Shown here: positions 50,421 to 59,834 of the stretch, in pieces
Layout of the letters: each line of letters begins with the position of its first letter
How positions within the stretch are numbered: the first letter of the stretch is position 1
Assembly: GCA_964445985.1 (NCBI GenBank)
Contig: CAYUMU010000004.1
Span: 98,642 to 162,641, forward strand
DNA: 64,000 nt
Reading direction: 5' to 3'
Origin: CAYUMU01 sp964445985
GTDB lineage: Bacteria; Planctomycetota; Planctomycetia; Pirellulales; S012-138
The notes under the pieces: generated by a model
What the model was told of the DNA's origin: nothing
The model's input: the letters and a program-made list of their open reading frames with translations, nothing else
Database searches by the model: none
Translations under genes and position numbers: made by a program

Positions 50421-51845
50421 TTACCGGCCCCACATCACTTGCAACCGCGGCAGGTCGCGCCGCAGACGATCCACGCCGGCAGGAGTGAACTGCGTATCGT
50501 AGATTTCCAGCCGGCTCAGCGACTGCAAATCGCGCAGATACTTCACCGCGGTATCGCCCACCTGCGTGCCCGAGAGCACCAGGTAACTCACCCCCGGCAT
50601 GGCCGAGGCGATGTTCTCCAGAGCCCTCGAGGTAATCTTGGTTTGGTACAGATACAACCGCGACAACTGCCGCAACCGCGTTTGGAAGTTACCAAGCGCC
50701 AGCACGCCGGCGTCGGTGATGTTGGTGTTGGCCAGGTTCAGTTCTTCCAACCACGGAAAGCTTTGCAGGGCCGGAATGCCGTCGTCGCCCACGCGGGTTT
50801 CGGCCAGTTGCAGCGAGGTCAGCCCCGCCAGCGGCCGCAACTGCATCAACCCCGCGCTGCTGACTTCCGTGCCGGAGATGTCCAGCGACTTCAAGGTTTG
50901 CAGGCTGGCCAGCGTGCTGATGTTGGCATCGTTCACCGGCGTGCGCCACAGCTCGAAGTGCTCGATCGAAGTCAGGCCGTTGAGCTGCGAAATGTCGCGA
51001 TCGCTGAGGGCGTTTCCGCCCAGGCTCAGCCATTTGAGGCTCGCGAGCGACAGCGTTTTTACCTGCGTGTTCGAAGCATCGAGGCGTTCCAGCTTTTCCA
51101 TCGCCGACAGGTAGTTCACGCTGGTCACGGCCGTGCCCGAGACGTTGATCGATTGGACTTCGGTCAGGTCGCTGATCGTGGTAATGGCGGCATCGGTGAT
51201 CAGCGTGCCGGCCAGGTTGATATCTTCCAGCTTGGTCAGCTTGGCGAGCACTTCCATGCCGCCGTCGCCCACCTTGGTGCCTTGCAGGTCGAGCAGTTTC
51301 AGGCTAATGACATCGGCCAGCGGTTGCAGGCCCGCGTCCGAAGTCAGCGTGTTGCGCAGCCGCAGTATTTCCAGCTTGGAAAGCCCTGCCAGCACCGCCA
51401 AACCTTCGTCCTTCACCTCGGGGCAATTGCTCACATCGATCGCCAGCACCGCGAAGTCGCCGCTGGGCAATTTCGCCTTGGGTCCGCCCAGTTCTTGCGG
51501 CATGCCGTTGCCGGCCTGCACCACCATGCCGCCTCCCACTTGCAACACCCACTCGGCCGCCTTGCGTTCTTTGGCCGGGTCGCTTTTGGTGGCCACCGAG
51601 GGCGGCTTGGCCGCATCGCCCTGGGTAGGATCGGTCTTTGGCGGCTGTGCTGTGTTGGGTGACTGCGCTGTATTGGGGGCCTGGGTGGGAGCCGGTTCTT
51701 CTGCCGGAGCTGCCGCGGGTTTCGCAGGCTCTTGCGCCACCGCCACATCACCGCGGGGCAGCATGGCCACGCCGCCCCATGCCAACCAACCACTCAACAA
51801 CAACCAACCCAAGGGTGCCGCTTGCCCACGCCGTATTGCGTTCAT
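50421..51845 (-). CDS. Secreted leucine-rich-repeat protein
   Basis: The preferred ATG (51845) gives 474 residues with a signal peptide (PLGWLLLSGWLAWGGVAML). After a Pro/Ala/Thr-rich linker (residues 40-85) about a dozen leucine-rich repeats of 23-25 residues follow, e.g. LSKLEILRLRNTLTSDAGLQ, LISLKLLDLQGTKVGDGGM-like, and LEELNLANTNITDAGVLALG. They form a curved binding surface, and the protein is probably periplasmic or surface-exposed. The partner is unknown. Such LRR proteins are frequent in planctomycetes. It lies 30 bases after rarA, pointing the same way, and may be transcribed before it. Confidence 0.88.
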   Translation of the reverse strand: MNAIRRGQAAPLGWLLLSGWLAWGGVAMLPRGDVAVAQEPAKPAAAPAEEPAPTQAPNTAQSPNTAQPPKTDPTQGDAAKPPSVATKSDPAKERKAAEWVLQVGGGMVVQAGNGMPQELGGPKAKLPSGDFAVLAIDVSNCPEVKDEGLAVLAGLSKLEILRLRNTLTSDAGLQPLADVISLKLLDLQGTKVGDGGMEVLAKLTKLEDINLAGTLITDAAITTISDLTEVQSINVSGTAVTSVNYLSAMEKLERLDASNTQVKTLSLASLKWLSLGGNALSDRDISQLNGLTSIEHFELWRTPVNDANISTLASLQTLKSLDISGTEVSSAGLMQLRPLAGLTSLQLAETRVGDDGIPALQSFPWLEELNLANTNITDAGVLALGNFQTRLRQLSRLYLYQTKITSRALENIASAMPGVSYLVLSGTQVGDTAVKYLRDLQSLSRLEIYDTQFTPAGVDRLRRDLPRLQVMWGR

Positions 51846-51986
51846 GGTGCCTCTAGACTCCGCCGATATTTCGAGACGCTCCGCACGGAAACCCACCACC
51901 GGAGGCGGCTTTGCCGGGGAGCTTGTTAAAGCAGGAAAGCAGCAGTTTACCGCACAAGCAATCTGTACGGAAGGATGTGCAATAAC

Positions 51987-52424
51987 CTAAACTCCGTAAC
52001 GTTGTTTCAGCCATTTCTTAACTGCTTCAGTCATTGCATCCGAATCTGCGCGCCGTGCATCGCGAAGATGTGACTTTATCTTTTCGGCCAGCAGGTAGCT
52101 GTGTTCGGCTTTCTTTTGGGTCGCGCATCGAGGCTTATCGATGTCGTAATCAGAGCCTTTCCGATCTTCATGTAGAGATGCAAGGAGGCTCGCCGCCTCT
52201 TTGGCATCATCATTTCCTGTCTTCCCAAGTATTTCGCGAACGTACTCATGGCCTCGGCCATTGGGACCACGGTATTGAATCCCGAGAAAATCGTGGATGA
52301 ACGCGCGGGACAAATGATAGATTCCGTAATAGGCTCTGCTCGTGGAGGTACGCCACACTGGCTCGCCTAAATCGGAATTGTGCCATGTCCTCGCTAAGTG
52401 CAGGAAATGATCGCCGGAGATCAT
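51987..52424 (-). CDS. HEPN-domain protein, third gene of a lower-GC cassette
   Basis: The 145-residue all-helical product fits the HEPN fold: the helix SRAYYGIYHLSRAFIHDFLG with R30-x6-H37, then HEYVREILGK and the HEDRKGSDYDIDKP segment typical of HEPN families (L-x3-R-x2-ADYD). HEPN proteins are often RNases or partners of nucleotidyltransferase antitoxins, and many sit in defence loci. Whether R30/H37 form an active RNase pair is uncertain. It overlaps the upstream gene by four bases (ATGA). GC content is lower than in rarA and the LRR gene. Confidence 0.72.
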   Translation of the reverse strand: MISGDHFLHLARTWHNSDLGEPVWRTSTSRAYYGIYHLSRAFIHDFLGIQYRGPNGRGHEYVREILGKTGNDDAKEAASLLASLHEDRKGSDYDIDKPRCATQKKAEHSYLLAEKIKSHLRDARRADSDAMTEAVKKWLKQRYGV

Positions 52425-52984
52425 CTGTAATCTACTGTGAGAATAGCGAAGTCTTCCATGTCACGAAATGAAGCGCGAATTTCCTTGTACCAGTCTGACT
52501 GAAGTTCCACCAAGGGGGCTACGTCCGCATCAAGTCCAGCAGTAACCGTGAAAATCGAAGTCCCCTCTACATCGTCACTTTGTTGTACATCAACAGGCAA
52601 ATTAAACAGGCGTGAAGTCATCTTCGCTATAGCGGCAATATCAGCGGACCTGTCAGCCACCGACTCAACGTGGTCGGCAAACCCCCTCGACTGATGAAGT
52701 GAGAGAAAAGCTTGCAGGCTCTCTACTTGAGCCTGCAGATCTGCCAACTGAGACTGGAGTGATAGAAAATCCAGTTTCCGTTTCAGCTCATTCTTACCTG
52801 CGACGTGCCTCGGTTTGCGGATCGGAGTCCCAATCACGTTGGACCGTTCATGAACGGTCGCCGGTCGTTCGTGGGTAATCAGCGAGTCGTGCCACCCTGC
52901 CTGGGGAAGCCCGCGAATCCAAGCACTGGCACATACATTTCCCGCATCGCGTTTTCCGCGGGCGCGACTCTTGCTATTCATCAT
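52421..52984 (-). CDS. Coiled-coil protein of unknown function in the HEPN cassette
   Basis: The 187-residue product has a basic Arg/Lys-rich head, a central coiled coil (LQSQLADLQAQVESLQAFLS), and a C-terminal part with short strands (VEGTSIFTVTAGLDADVAPL) ending FRDMEDFAILTVDYR. No family is recognised. The head may bind nucleic acid. The start may be either of two adjacent ATGs. It overlaps both neighbours (11 bases upstream, four downstream) so the cassette is made from one message. Confidence 0.68.
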   Translation of the reverse strand: MMNSKSRARGKRDAGNVCASAWIRGLPQAGWHDSLITHERPATVHERSNVIGTPIRKPRHVAGKNELKRKLDFLSLQSQLADLQAQVESLQAFLSLHQSRGFADHVESVADRSADIAAIAKMTSRLFNLPVDVQQSDDVEGTSIFTVTAGLDADVAPLVELQSDWYKEIRASFRDMEDFAILTVDYR

Positions 52985-53663
52985 TTAACAACTTCCGCTT
53001 AGGCTGGCGTAAAGACTTCTTAAGTCCAACGATAGCTTCAACTGGTGGACGCACACGCCCTTGAATCCGCGCAAATATCTCAGCATCGAATGACTCCGTC
53101 ACATGACCTTCTATGTCAGCCAGTATCACAGGCCGACTGTCCCTCGTGGCTTCTTGCCACCTTAGTCGAAGCGTGTCGTCATCGCTGAAAACGTCGAAGC
53201 AGCCACCTGAGAGCACCACGTCCATTCCCTTAATTCGAGTTGCGAAACTCAATAACGGGTGGACCAATCCGTGTTTTCCAATACCCTTCCTGGGAACTTG
53301 GTGCCTTGAGTCAATGAAAGCATCAAGCGGTTTGCCGACGAGCGGCGCGACCAAACGCTGTATGTCCGCCAAATTGGAGGTGGGGGTCGGAATATCGTCG
53401 AAGAACGCCTCCGTGGCGCAGTCAAGGTGAACGTGCAAATCTCGACGGTTCCCTGGATTGCCATCTTCGTCAATCCAGTTAATGAGCAGTTTTGCAAACG
53501 CTCGCACACCTCCGAAGGCCGTATATTCGGCAATATGACGAATTTGTTTATCCGTCCAATCGCCGACGCCCTCCGTATGGGCGGAGTCGATTACGCCACA
53601 AATCAGCAATTGAACCAAACCAGGTTCGCGAAAATCGGGAAATGAAATTGCCATGCCGTTCAT
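52974..53663 (-). CDS. Unknown protein, first gene of the HEPN cassette
   Basis: The 229-residue product shows no recognised domain. Visible features are LVQLLICGVIDSAHTEG near the start, FGGVRAFAKLLINWIDEDGN, RRDLHVHLDCATEAFFDD with a His pair and acidic residues, and a Lys/Arg-rich tail. The segment GIGKHGLVHPLLSFATRIKG could be a nucleotide- or metal-binding loop, but this is a guess. Base composition is closer to 50% GC. It starts the three-gene unit, so it may encode the sensor or regulator of the HEPN effector. Confidence 0.68.
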   Translation of the reverse strand: MNGMAISFPDFREPGLVQLLICGVIDSAHTEGVGDWTDKQIRHIAEYTAFGGVRAFAKLLINWIDEDGNPGNRRDLHVHLDCATEAFFDDIPTPTSNLADIQRLVAPLVGKPLDAFIDSRHQVPRKGIGKHGLVHPLLSFATRIKGMDVVLSGGCFDVFSDDDTLRLRWQEATRDSRPVILADIEGHVTESFDAEIFARIQGRVRPPVEAIVGLKKSLRQPKRKLLNDE

Positions 53664-54037
53664 TCTGGAGGAGTATCACCCCCATATTCTCTCGAACTGG
53701 CAAGTTACCAAAGGAGGGGTTGTATTGTACAGATTGAGCGATAACACGTCAACTTGGCGAAACCCCGCATTATATCCTATTCGACCCTATTCGCAAAGCC
53801 GGTGCGTCCGGGATTCAAACTTTCGTCGACGACCCCTAACATCTTTGCGCATAATGCTTTACGACGTTCGATTTTTTCGCGTTATTGTGGCGCAACTGCG
53901 GAGTCGTTTGAGTAATAGTCCTCGGCACATCACCTTGTTCCTTGCTCAAACATGGCATCCGTCAATGGACTTGGTTACGATGAACCACGCACCCTCCGCA
54001 ACCAAAAGACCTTTCCTTGCCGTAGGCTTCCCCATCC
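53664..54037. other. AT-richer divergent region upstream of the HEPN cassette
   Basis: The 374 bases hold the promoter of the cassette and of the GH88 gene. A plus-strand open frame (53653-54066) overlaps the cassette start and shows no conserved features; it is not accepted. Confidence 0.4.
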
Positions 54038-55840
54038 ATGCGATTGCCAATTTCTTTCTTGCGTAGCTTTCTCTCGCTCTTGCTCGTGGCCCTGGCGGTT
54101 TTAGACGCGGCTCAAGCGAATGACGCCCAACCCGGCTTTCGCCGCGGCGCCCTGGGTGTAACGCGCAAAGGAACGCCGATCGAATTCCTGGCAGAGACCG
54201 CCACGCAGGCCCCCGGCAAAAGCCCTTTCCAGGTGTTGATGATTGCCGGCCTCGATGGCGCCTCCACGTGCGTCGATCAGGCCGACCTCCTGCTGAAATA
54301 CTGGAATAACCTGCCGCCGACCATCCGCGAAGCATTTCGCCTGACCGTGGTCCCCTGCGCTAATCCCGATGGAGCTCAAACCAAGACCGGCCCCGCGAAC
54401 GGTTCCGGCGGCAATCCCACCCGTGGTTATCCCCCGACCGGCGAAGCCTACCACAGCGCCACCGATCCCGAAGCCGCCTACCTGTGGCGGTGGATCGGCG
54501 CGCAAGGCCCCGACCTGGTGCTGGTGGTCAGCGATACTTCCCAAGAAAAGGGTGCTAAATCCGGCTGGTTTGCCCCGGAATTTGCCCAAGGGACTTTCGC
54601 GCGGCGTTTAGCCCAAGAGCTGGAAGCTTCTGCCTACGATGGCCCCGCCGACGGCCTGGTTCCCCAACTCTCCAAGTCCAAGCCGGCCAATGTCGGCACG
54701 GTGCCCGCCTTCGAATACCGCACCGCCCAGCCCGGCCAAGGTTTTTTGAAAGTTCTGTTGGCCGCTCTGGAGTCGGCCGCTCCCCTCGAACCCTCGCCCG
54801 CCCATCAAGAGTTGGCTCGCCGCCTGGCCCGCACGCCCCTGCAAGTGGCCGAGGACCTCAGCCGCCACTTTGGGCATGACCTGAAAGAAGTGGTCTACAT
54901 CCCCGCCGTGGCCCTGATCGGCCGGTTGCGATTGGGCGAACTGACGAAAGACGATCAGCACGTGAAAGACGTGATGCGGATCGTCGGCCCCTACGTTGCC
55001 GGCGAGAAGCGGTCGCTGCCTGAAAAAGCCTCCGGCAGCCATTTCTCAGGGCATCTGGTCTTCGCCGAGCTTGCTCGAATGATGCCTGAGCAAACCAAAC
55101 AGCGTTACACCTACACTTCCCTCGCCAGCCAGCCCGCCTTTCTGGCCTTCAACGCCGACGGCAGCCCCAGGGCGTCGCTCCCCAGTCACAGCGAAATGAG
55201 CGACGCCGTGTTCATGGGCTGCCCCATTTTGGCCAGCGCCGGCCTCCTCACCGGCGAAGCCAAATACCACGAAGCCTGCCTTCGCCAACTGCGGTTCATG
55301 CAGAAGCTGTGCCTGCGCGAGGATGGCCTCTACCGCCACTCGCCGCTCGATGAAGCGGCCTGGGGACGCGGCAATGGCTTCCCCGCCCTGGGCCTGGCCC
55401 TGTCGCTCGATGCCTGGCCGCCAGATCAACCCGGCCGCGAAGAAGTGCTCCAGGCGTTCCAGAAGCACATCGCCGCCGTGGCCGCGCATCAGGATGCCGA
55501 CGGCATGTGGCACCAGGTGATCGATCATCCGGAAAGCTACCGCGAGCTGACGGCAACCTGCATGATCACCTACGCCATGCTCCGCGGCATCCAAAATGGC
55601 TGGCTGAGCGCCGCTGAATACCGCCCCCACATCGAGCGCGCCTGGCAAGCCCTGCTCACCCGCATTGGCCCCGACGGCAACCTCATCGACGTTTGCACCG
55701 GCACCGGCAAGCAAAAGAACCTCCGCGCCTACTACGACCGCGGCGCCATCCTCGGCCGCGACGCCCGCGGCGGCGCCATGGCCCTGCTGGTGGCGACGGA
55801 AATGGCGGCGTGGAAGGCCAAGAACGGTGAGGGCAAGTAA
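54038..55840 (+). CDS. Secreted fusion: carboxypeptidase-like domain plus GH88/105 glycosidase
   Basis: The 600-residue product has a signal peptide (FLRSFLSLLLVALAVLDAAQ). Residues 35-210 resemble an M14 carboxypeptidase-like fold (VLMIAGLDGASTCVDQADLL, VVPCANPDGAQ), but the zinc-binding HxxE is not seen, so this part is probably inactive or a different hydrolase. Residues 270-590 match the alpha/alpha-barrel of unsaturated rhamnogalacturonyl/glucuronyl hydrolases (GH88/105): DAVFMGCPILASAGLLTGEA, LDEAAWGRGNGFPALGLALS and DADGMWHQVIDHPESYRELT. Such enzymes split 4,5-unsaturated uronates from lyase products. The combination is unusual. Confidence 0.82.
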   Translation: MRLPISFLRSFLSLLLVALAVLDAAQANDAQPGFRRGALGVTRKGTPIEFLAETATQAPGKSPFQVLMIAGLDGASTCVDQADLLLKYWNNLPPTIREAFRLTVVPCANPDGAQTKTGPANGSGGNPTRGYPPTGEAYHSATDPEAAYLWRWIGAQGPDLVLVVSDTSQEKGAKSGWFAPEFAQGTFARRLAQELEASAYDGPADGLVPQLSKSKPANVGTVPAFEYRTAQPGQGFLKVLLAALESAAPLEPSPAHQELARRLARTPLQVAEDLSRHFGHDLKEVVYIPAVALIGRLRLGELTKDDQHVKDVMRIVGPYVAGEKRSLPEKASGSHFSGHLVFAELARMMPEQTKQRYTYTSLASQPAFLAFNADGSPRASLPSHSEMSDAVFMGCPILASAGLLTGEAKYHEACLRQLRFMQKLCLREDGLYRHSPLDEAAWGRGNGFPALGLALSLDAWPPDQPGREEVLQAFQKHIAAVAAHQDADGMWHQVIDHPESYRELTATCMITYAMLRGIQNGWLSAAEYRPHIERAWQALLTRIGPDGNLIDVCTGTGKQKNLRAYYDRGAILGRDARGGAMALLVATEMAAWKAKNGEGK

Positions 55841-56150
55841 TTTGCTCCCGCAAGCCGCCGATCTTCTTTCGCTGGGGTGCGCTGGCTCGAGTTGCACAGG
55901 TATATAGACAGGCATTCTGCCGCCCTATCGCACCAAGCGGGGGGCAACGCCATCCGGCCCGTAATCGGCATGGGGTTCATCCGTGGCCCGCTCCGTGTAC
56001 AATCAAGGCACCGCTTCACTTCCCCCTGCAAGAATTCCGCCCGGTGGAACCGCGGTTGTTTCTGGGAACCTGATTGGCGATGAACGTCGTGAAGCCAGGG
56101 ATTCGTGGCGCCGTATCAGACAGCCACATACCGCCAACCGAAAGACGCTG

Positions 56151-56336
56151 ATGGAGAAGTGCAAGAAGTGTGGTCAAATGCAAACGAAGATGAAAGTCAA
56201 AGGCGAATACCTGGAAACCGTGCATGCGGTCGCAGGCAGTACCCAGGGCTGGAGCCGATACCGCGTAACCTACGAAGTGAAGTGCGGGTGCGGCGTGCGC
56301 ACCGAAATTGAGTACGAGAATCGATCCCTGAATTAG
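56151..56336 (+). CDS. Small zinc-ribbon-like protein
   Basis: From ATG 56151 the product has 61 residues with CKKCGQMQ and KCGCGVRTE, four to five Cys arranged like a zinc ribbon, and a strand-rich middle (YLETVHAVAGSTQGWSRYRV). The frame continues upstream without conserved features. It is small enough to be chance, but the Cys spacing supports a real protein. Confidence 0.55.
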   Translation: MEKCKKCGQMQTKMKVKGEYLETVHAVAGSTQGWSRYRVTYEVKCGCGVRTEIEYENRSLN

Positions 56337-56408
56337 CACAAGAATAATGCCGTCGCTGGTCATCCATAGGGGGGGCCTTGCTTCGAACTATCCAAGAGGA
56401 TCCATGCC

Positions 56409-57779
56409 ATGTCGAATACTTGCCAAACTACCCGTCGCCGATTTCTGCAAGGGGTAGCCGCCGCCGGCGCCGCCAGTATTGTGCTCCCAGCGGCCAATCG
56501 GGCCTTCGGCTATCAGGCCGCCAACGATCGGCCCGTCTTTGCTTCGATCGGTCTGCGCAACCAAGGCTGGAGCATTACCTCCAAGACCATCCCCTACGCC
56601 GATTTCGTGGCCTTGGCCGATGTCGATACCAAAATTCTGGCCGACAACGTCGCCAAGACCGAAAAGAAGCAAGGCAAGAAGCCCGACGCCTACAAAGACT
56701 ATCGCAAAATCCTCGACCGCAGCGACATCGACGCCGTGATGATCGCCACCCCCGACCACTGGCACGCCAAGATTGCCATCGAGGCCATGTATGCCGGCAA
56801 AGATGTGTATTGCGAGAAACCGCTCACGCTCACCATCGATGAAGGCAAGCTGATCGAAAAGGTCGTCAAAGAAACCGGCAAGGTTTTCCAGGTCGGCACC
56901 ATGCAGCGTACCGAAAGCGACCAACGCTTCCTGCAAGCCATCGCCCTGGTCAAGCATGGGCGGATCGGCACTCCCACGAAAGTCACCTGCGGCATCAACG
57001 GCATGTCGCCTTCGCCCGAAATTCCCGTGGCCGCGGTTCCCCAAGAGCTCGATTGGGACTTCTGGCTCGGCCCCGCCCCCCAGGCAGACTATCGCGCCCT
57101 CCCCCAAATTCGCGAAGGCTACGGCGGCGGCGTGCCGCTCTACAGCAACTGCCATTACTCCTTCCGCGAATGGCACGAATACGCCGGCGGCAAGCTCACC
57201 GACTGGGGCGCCCATCACGTCGATATCGCCTGCTGGGCACTCGGAGCCAGCAACACGGGTCCCAGCAAGATCACCCCGCTGGAATACACGCTCGGCTGCG
57301 ATTACAAGAACGGCTACCCCGTGGTGAACGATCGCTACAACGTCGCCACCAAGTTCCGGCTGGGCGTGGCCATGCCCCAGGGCGTGGAAATGATCATCAC
57401 CAGCGAAGGCGACAACGGCATTCTCTTCGAAGGCACCCAAGGCCGGTTCTTCGTCAACCGCGGCAAGATCGTTGGCAAGCCGGTGGAAGACCTGAAAGAC
57501 AACCCGCTGCCCGAGGGCGCCATCGAAGAGGTCTACGGCGGCCCCGTTCCCAAGAATCATAGCGTCAACTTCATCGAGTGCATGCGGTCGCGGAAGCAAC
57601 CCATCTCCGACGTCTGGTCGCACAACCGCATGCTCGAAATCTGCCACCTCTCCAACATCGCCATGCGCTTGGGCCGGGAACTCAATTGGGACGCCGAAAA
57701 ACGAGAAATCACCGGCGACCCCGAAGCCAACGCCTTCCTGGCCCGAAAAAGCCGCCAGGGCTACGAGATCAAGATGTAA
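56409..57779 (+). CDS. Tat-exported Gfo/Idh/MocA family oxidoreductase
   Basis: The 456-residue product begins with a twin-arginine signal (TTRRRFLQGVAAAGAASIVL). The NAD(P)-binding domain follows: FASIGLRNQGWSI, FVALADVDTKILAD, IDAVMIATPDHWHAKIAIEA and the catalytic Lys-Pro motif YCEKPLTLTIDEG. The C-terminal domain has DWGAHHVDIACWALGA with two His residues placed as the catalytic and metal-binding pair, and EGTQGRFFVNRGKI. These enzymes oxidise or rearrange sugars or cyclitols; planctomycetes hold many, and the substrate here is unknown. Confidence 0.92.
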   Translation: MSNTCQTTRRRFLQGVAAAGAASIVLPAANRAFGYQAANDRPVFASIGLRNQGWSITSKTIPYADFVALADVDTKILADNVAKTEKKQGKKPDAYKDYRKILDRSDIDAVMIATPDHWHAKIAIEAMYAGKDVYCEKPLTLTIDEGKLIEKVVKETGKVFQVGTMQRTESDQRFLQAIALVKHGRIGTPTKVTCGINGMSPSPEIPVAAVPQELDWDFWLGPAPQADYRALPQIREGYGGGVPLYSNCHYSFREWHEYAGGKLTDWGAHHVDIACWALGASNTGPSKITPLEYTLGCDYKNGYPVVNDRYNVATKFRLGVAMPQGVEMIITSEGDNGILFEGTQGRFFVNRGKIVGKPVEDLKDNPLPEGAIEEVYGGPVPKNHSVNFIECMRSRKQPISDVWSHNRMLEICHLSNIAMRLGRELNWDAEKREITGDPEANAFLARKSRQGYEIKM

Positions 57780-57784
57780 GATAT

Positions 57785-59788
57785 CTATTTCAGCTTCCAG
57801 CTCTCATCAAAAAAGTCCGCGGCCACCACCCGGCCCGGTTGCAGGCCGTCGCGGGGGGCCGTGATATCGATCACGGCCCAGTCAGGCAACTTGGGGTTCT
57901 GCAAACTGTTGGTGCGATCGTGCCCTTCGCGGAACGTGATGCCGGAGTTCACCACCACGTACCTATTCGGGCTGAGAGGGTTGGGATAAATCAGCACCGG
58001 CACGTGGCGCTCGGCCGCGTAGGTTTCCTTCCCGACCGTCACCTGCTCGCTCGACCAACCCAGCGGAAGCCGCTCGGCCATCTTCGCCAGCAGGGCGTTG
58101 CTCGTCGGGTCGCCCCACACAATCACGTGGTACTTTTCCAAGTCCTCGGCCGTGACGTCGCGATCGGTCTTGATGCGCGGATCGCCGCGAAACACGGCCC
58201 TCCAGCGGTCGATAAAGTGGCGCTGCTCCGCTTCCACCCAGGCTTGCACTTGCGGATGCTGGGCCTGACCGCTGGGAACCACCACCAGAAACGGCTCGAA
58301 CAGCACGTCGTCGATCGGACCTTGCAGGCCAGGCTGCTTGCGAAGCTCGCTGCTCTGGCCTCCCTCCGTCACCTGTTGCCAGCGGCCATCGCTGCACGCC
58401 AATTCCAGGGTGCTGTCGGGGGTGCCTTTCGCTATCTGGATCGTCTGGCCGTCGATATCGATGGTGGCGCCGGCCGTCCAACGAGGCGACGTTCGCCAAG
58501 GCGAACGCAGCATCAACCGCGTCACGTTCTTGGTCATCAAGCGCACGCGACCGGCTTCGGCCGCCGCGGCGTCCACCCGCGAATCTTCCCAATGTTCCTT
58601 CAAACCTCCGATGGTCACCCAGTGGCAGCCGGGGTAGCGAAGCGTTCTGGTTTGCAGCGAAACCCGCGAAGGATGCCGGTCCAGCCCCTTGGCGGCAATC
58701 TGCTGCAATTGAGCTTGCAGTTCTTTCAGGGTCTCGGGGTGATAAGCGTGCCCCATGCCCGGCCCGATCAGGTGCGGCAGCTTCTGGCCATTCACCTGGA
58801 ATGCCTCTTCCATTACCCGCGCGGCTTGAATCTGTTTGTCGTTCTCGCCGCTGTAGGCAATCACCGGCACGTTGAACAGGTTCCGTACGTAATCCGGCAC
58901 GTCGTACAGGCCCCACAGGGTTTGCTCATACACGGGCGGAAATTTGTCCGGCTGCAGATTCTGATAGCGGCGAGTTTCGGCGAAGCCCGCCCCAGGGCTG
59001 ACCGCCACCCAGCGGTCGGCATAATGCGCCCCCAAATGCCAGGCCCCCGCGCCTCCCATCGAAAATCCCCACAGCACGATCCGGTCGCGATCGATGGGGT
59101 ATTGCCGAGCGACGGCTTCGATGGCCTCCAGCACGTCGATCTCGCCGGCAAACTTGAAGGCGTTGCAATACCGGCCGTGGGGATGCAGCACAATGCCGTC
59201 CTCGGGCGTGATCTTGCCAGGACTGGCTTCACGCTGGGCAATGAAGTGCAAGTCGGTGGTCTTATCGCCGCGGCCATGCAGCCACACATACAGCGGCGCC
59301 GGTTTGGCAAGCGACAGTTTCTCGGGAACCACCAGCCCATAAGGTTGGGCCGAACCGTCGATCGCCGAGCGAAAGCCGCGGGCCACCAGCCCTCGCTGCC
59401 GCGCCCAAGGCCCGTCCCCCTGCGAAAGCTGATCCAACCGAGTGGCCGCTTTCTCCAGCAACGCTTTCGCGGTGGCCACGTCTTTGGGGCTGTAGAACTC
59501 GTTGAACTCGAGCGCCAGTCGCACGGCTTTTAGGTAAATCTCCACATCGGCCCAGGCGTCGGCGGACAACTTGCCCGCTGCTTCCAGCTTGGCCAGTCGA
59601 TCGGCCAACTCGGCTTGTCGCGCTGCCAAGGCGTCGGCATCGGCCGCCGCGATCTTGATGCCAGCGGGTGGCAACGTGCGGGGAATATCGCCGTCGGCGG
59701 CCGCTGCGAACGGCAAAGCACCCAGGGACAAACCCAGGCACATCGAAAGCACACCAGCGGCGACCGCCTGAGGGTTCAAAACATTCAC
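57785..59788 (-). CDS. Secreted alpha/beta hydrolase (esterase/peptidase-like)
   Basis: The 667-residue product starts at a GTG (59788) with AAGGA upstream and has a signal peptide (AVAAGVLSMCLGLSLGALPF). After a helical linker the hydrolase domain spans about residues 165-340: oxyanion strand PLYVWLHGRGDKTTDLHF, nucleophile elbow LWGFSMGGAGAWHLG (S243) and a late VIAYSGENDKQIQAARVMEE with the acid; the His is probably in GPGMGHAYHPE. The remaining half is beta-rich (WTAGATIDIDGQTIQIAKG) and may bind carbohydrate. It resembles planctomycete feruloyl-esterase/peptidase-like proteins. Confidence 0.85.
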   Translation of the reverse strand: MNVLNPQAVAAGVLSMCLGLSLGALPFAAAADGDIPRTLPPAGIKIAAADADALAARQAELADRLAKLEAAGKLSADAWADVEIYLKAVRLALEFNEFYSPKDVATAKALLEKAATRLDQLSQGDGPWARQRGLVARGFRSAIDGSAQPYGLVVPEKLSLAKPAPLYVWLHGRGDKTTDLHFIAQREASPGKITPEDGIVLHPHGRYCNAFKFAGEIDVLEAIEAVARQYPIDRDRIVLWGFSMGGAGAWHLGAHYADRWVAVSPGAGFAETRRYQNLQPDKFPPVYEQTLWGLYDVPDYVRNLFNVPVIAYSGENDKQIQAARVMEEAFQVNGQKLPHLIGPGMGHAYHPETLKELQAQLQQIAAKGLDRHPSRVSLQTRTLRYPGCHWVTIGGLKEHWEDSRVDAAAAEAGRVRLMTKNVTRLMLRSPWRTSPRWTAGATIDIDGQTIQIAKGTPDSTLELACSDGRWQQVTEGGQSSELRKQPGLQGPIDDVLFEPFLVVVPSGQAQHPQVQAWVEAEQRHFIDRWRAVFRGDPRIKTDRDVTAEDLEKYHVIVWGDPTSNALLAKMAERLPLGWSSEQVTVGKETYAAERHVPVLIYPNPLSPNRYVVVNSGITFREGHDRTNSLQNPKLPDWAVIDITAPRDGLQPGRVVAADFFDESWKLK

Positions 59789-59834
59789 GTCGGCGGTCCT
59801 TGGTTAAGCGGAGGAATCAAAGGTGGAACAAAAC

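Noticed and set aside
53653..54066. 137-codon plus-strand frame before the GH88 gene
   Set aside because: It overlaps the start of the HEPN cassette and the GH88 signal peptide, and has no conserved or hydrophobic pattern.
56388..57647. 419-codon minus-strand open frame
   Set aside because: Antisense to the Gfo/Idh/MocA oxidoreductase, whose motifs are clear.
57578..59533. 651-codon plus-strand open frame
   Set aside because: It is antisense to the alpha/beta hydrolase, which has a signal peptide and catalytic motifs; this frame has none.
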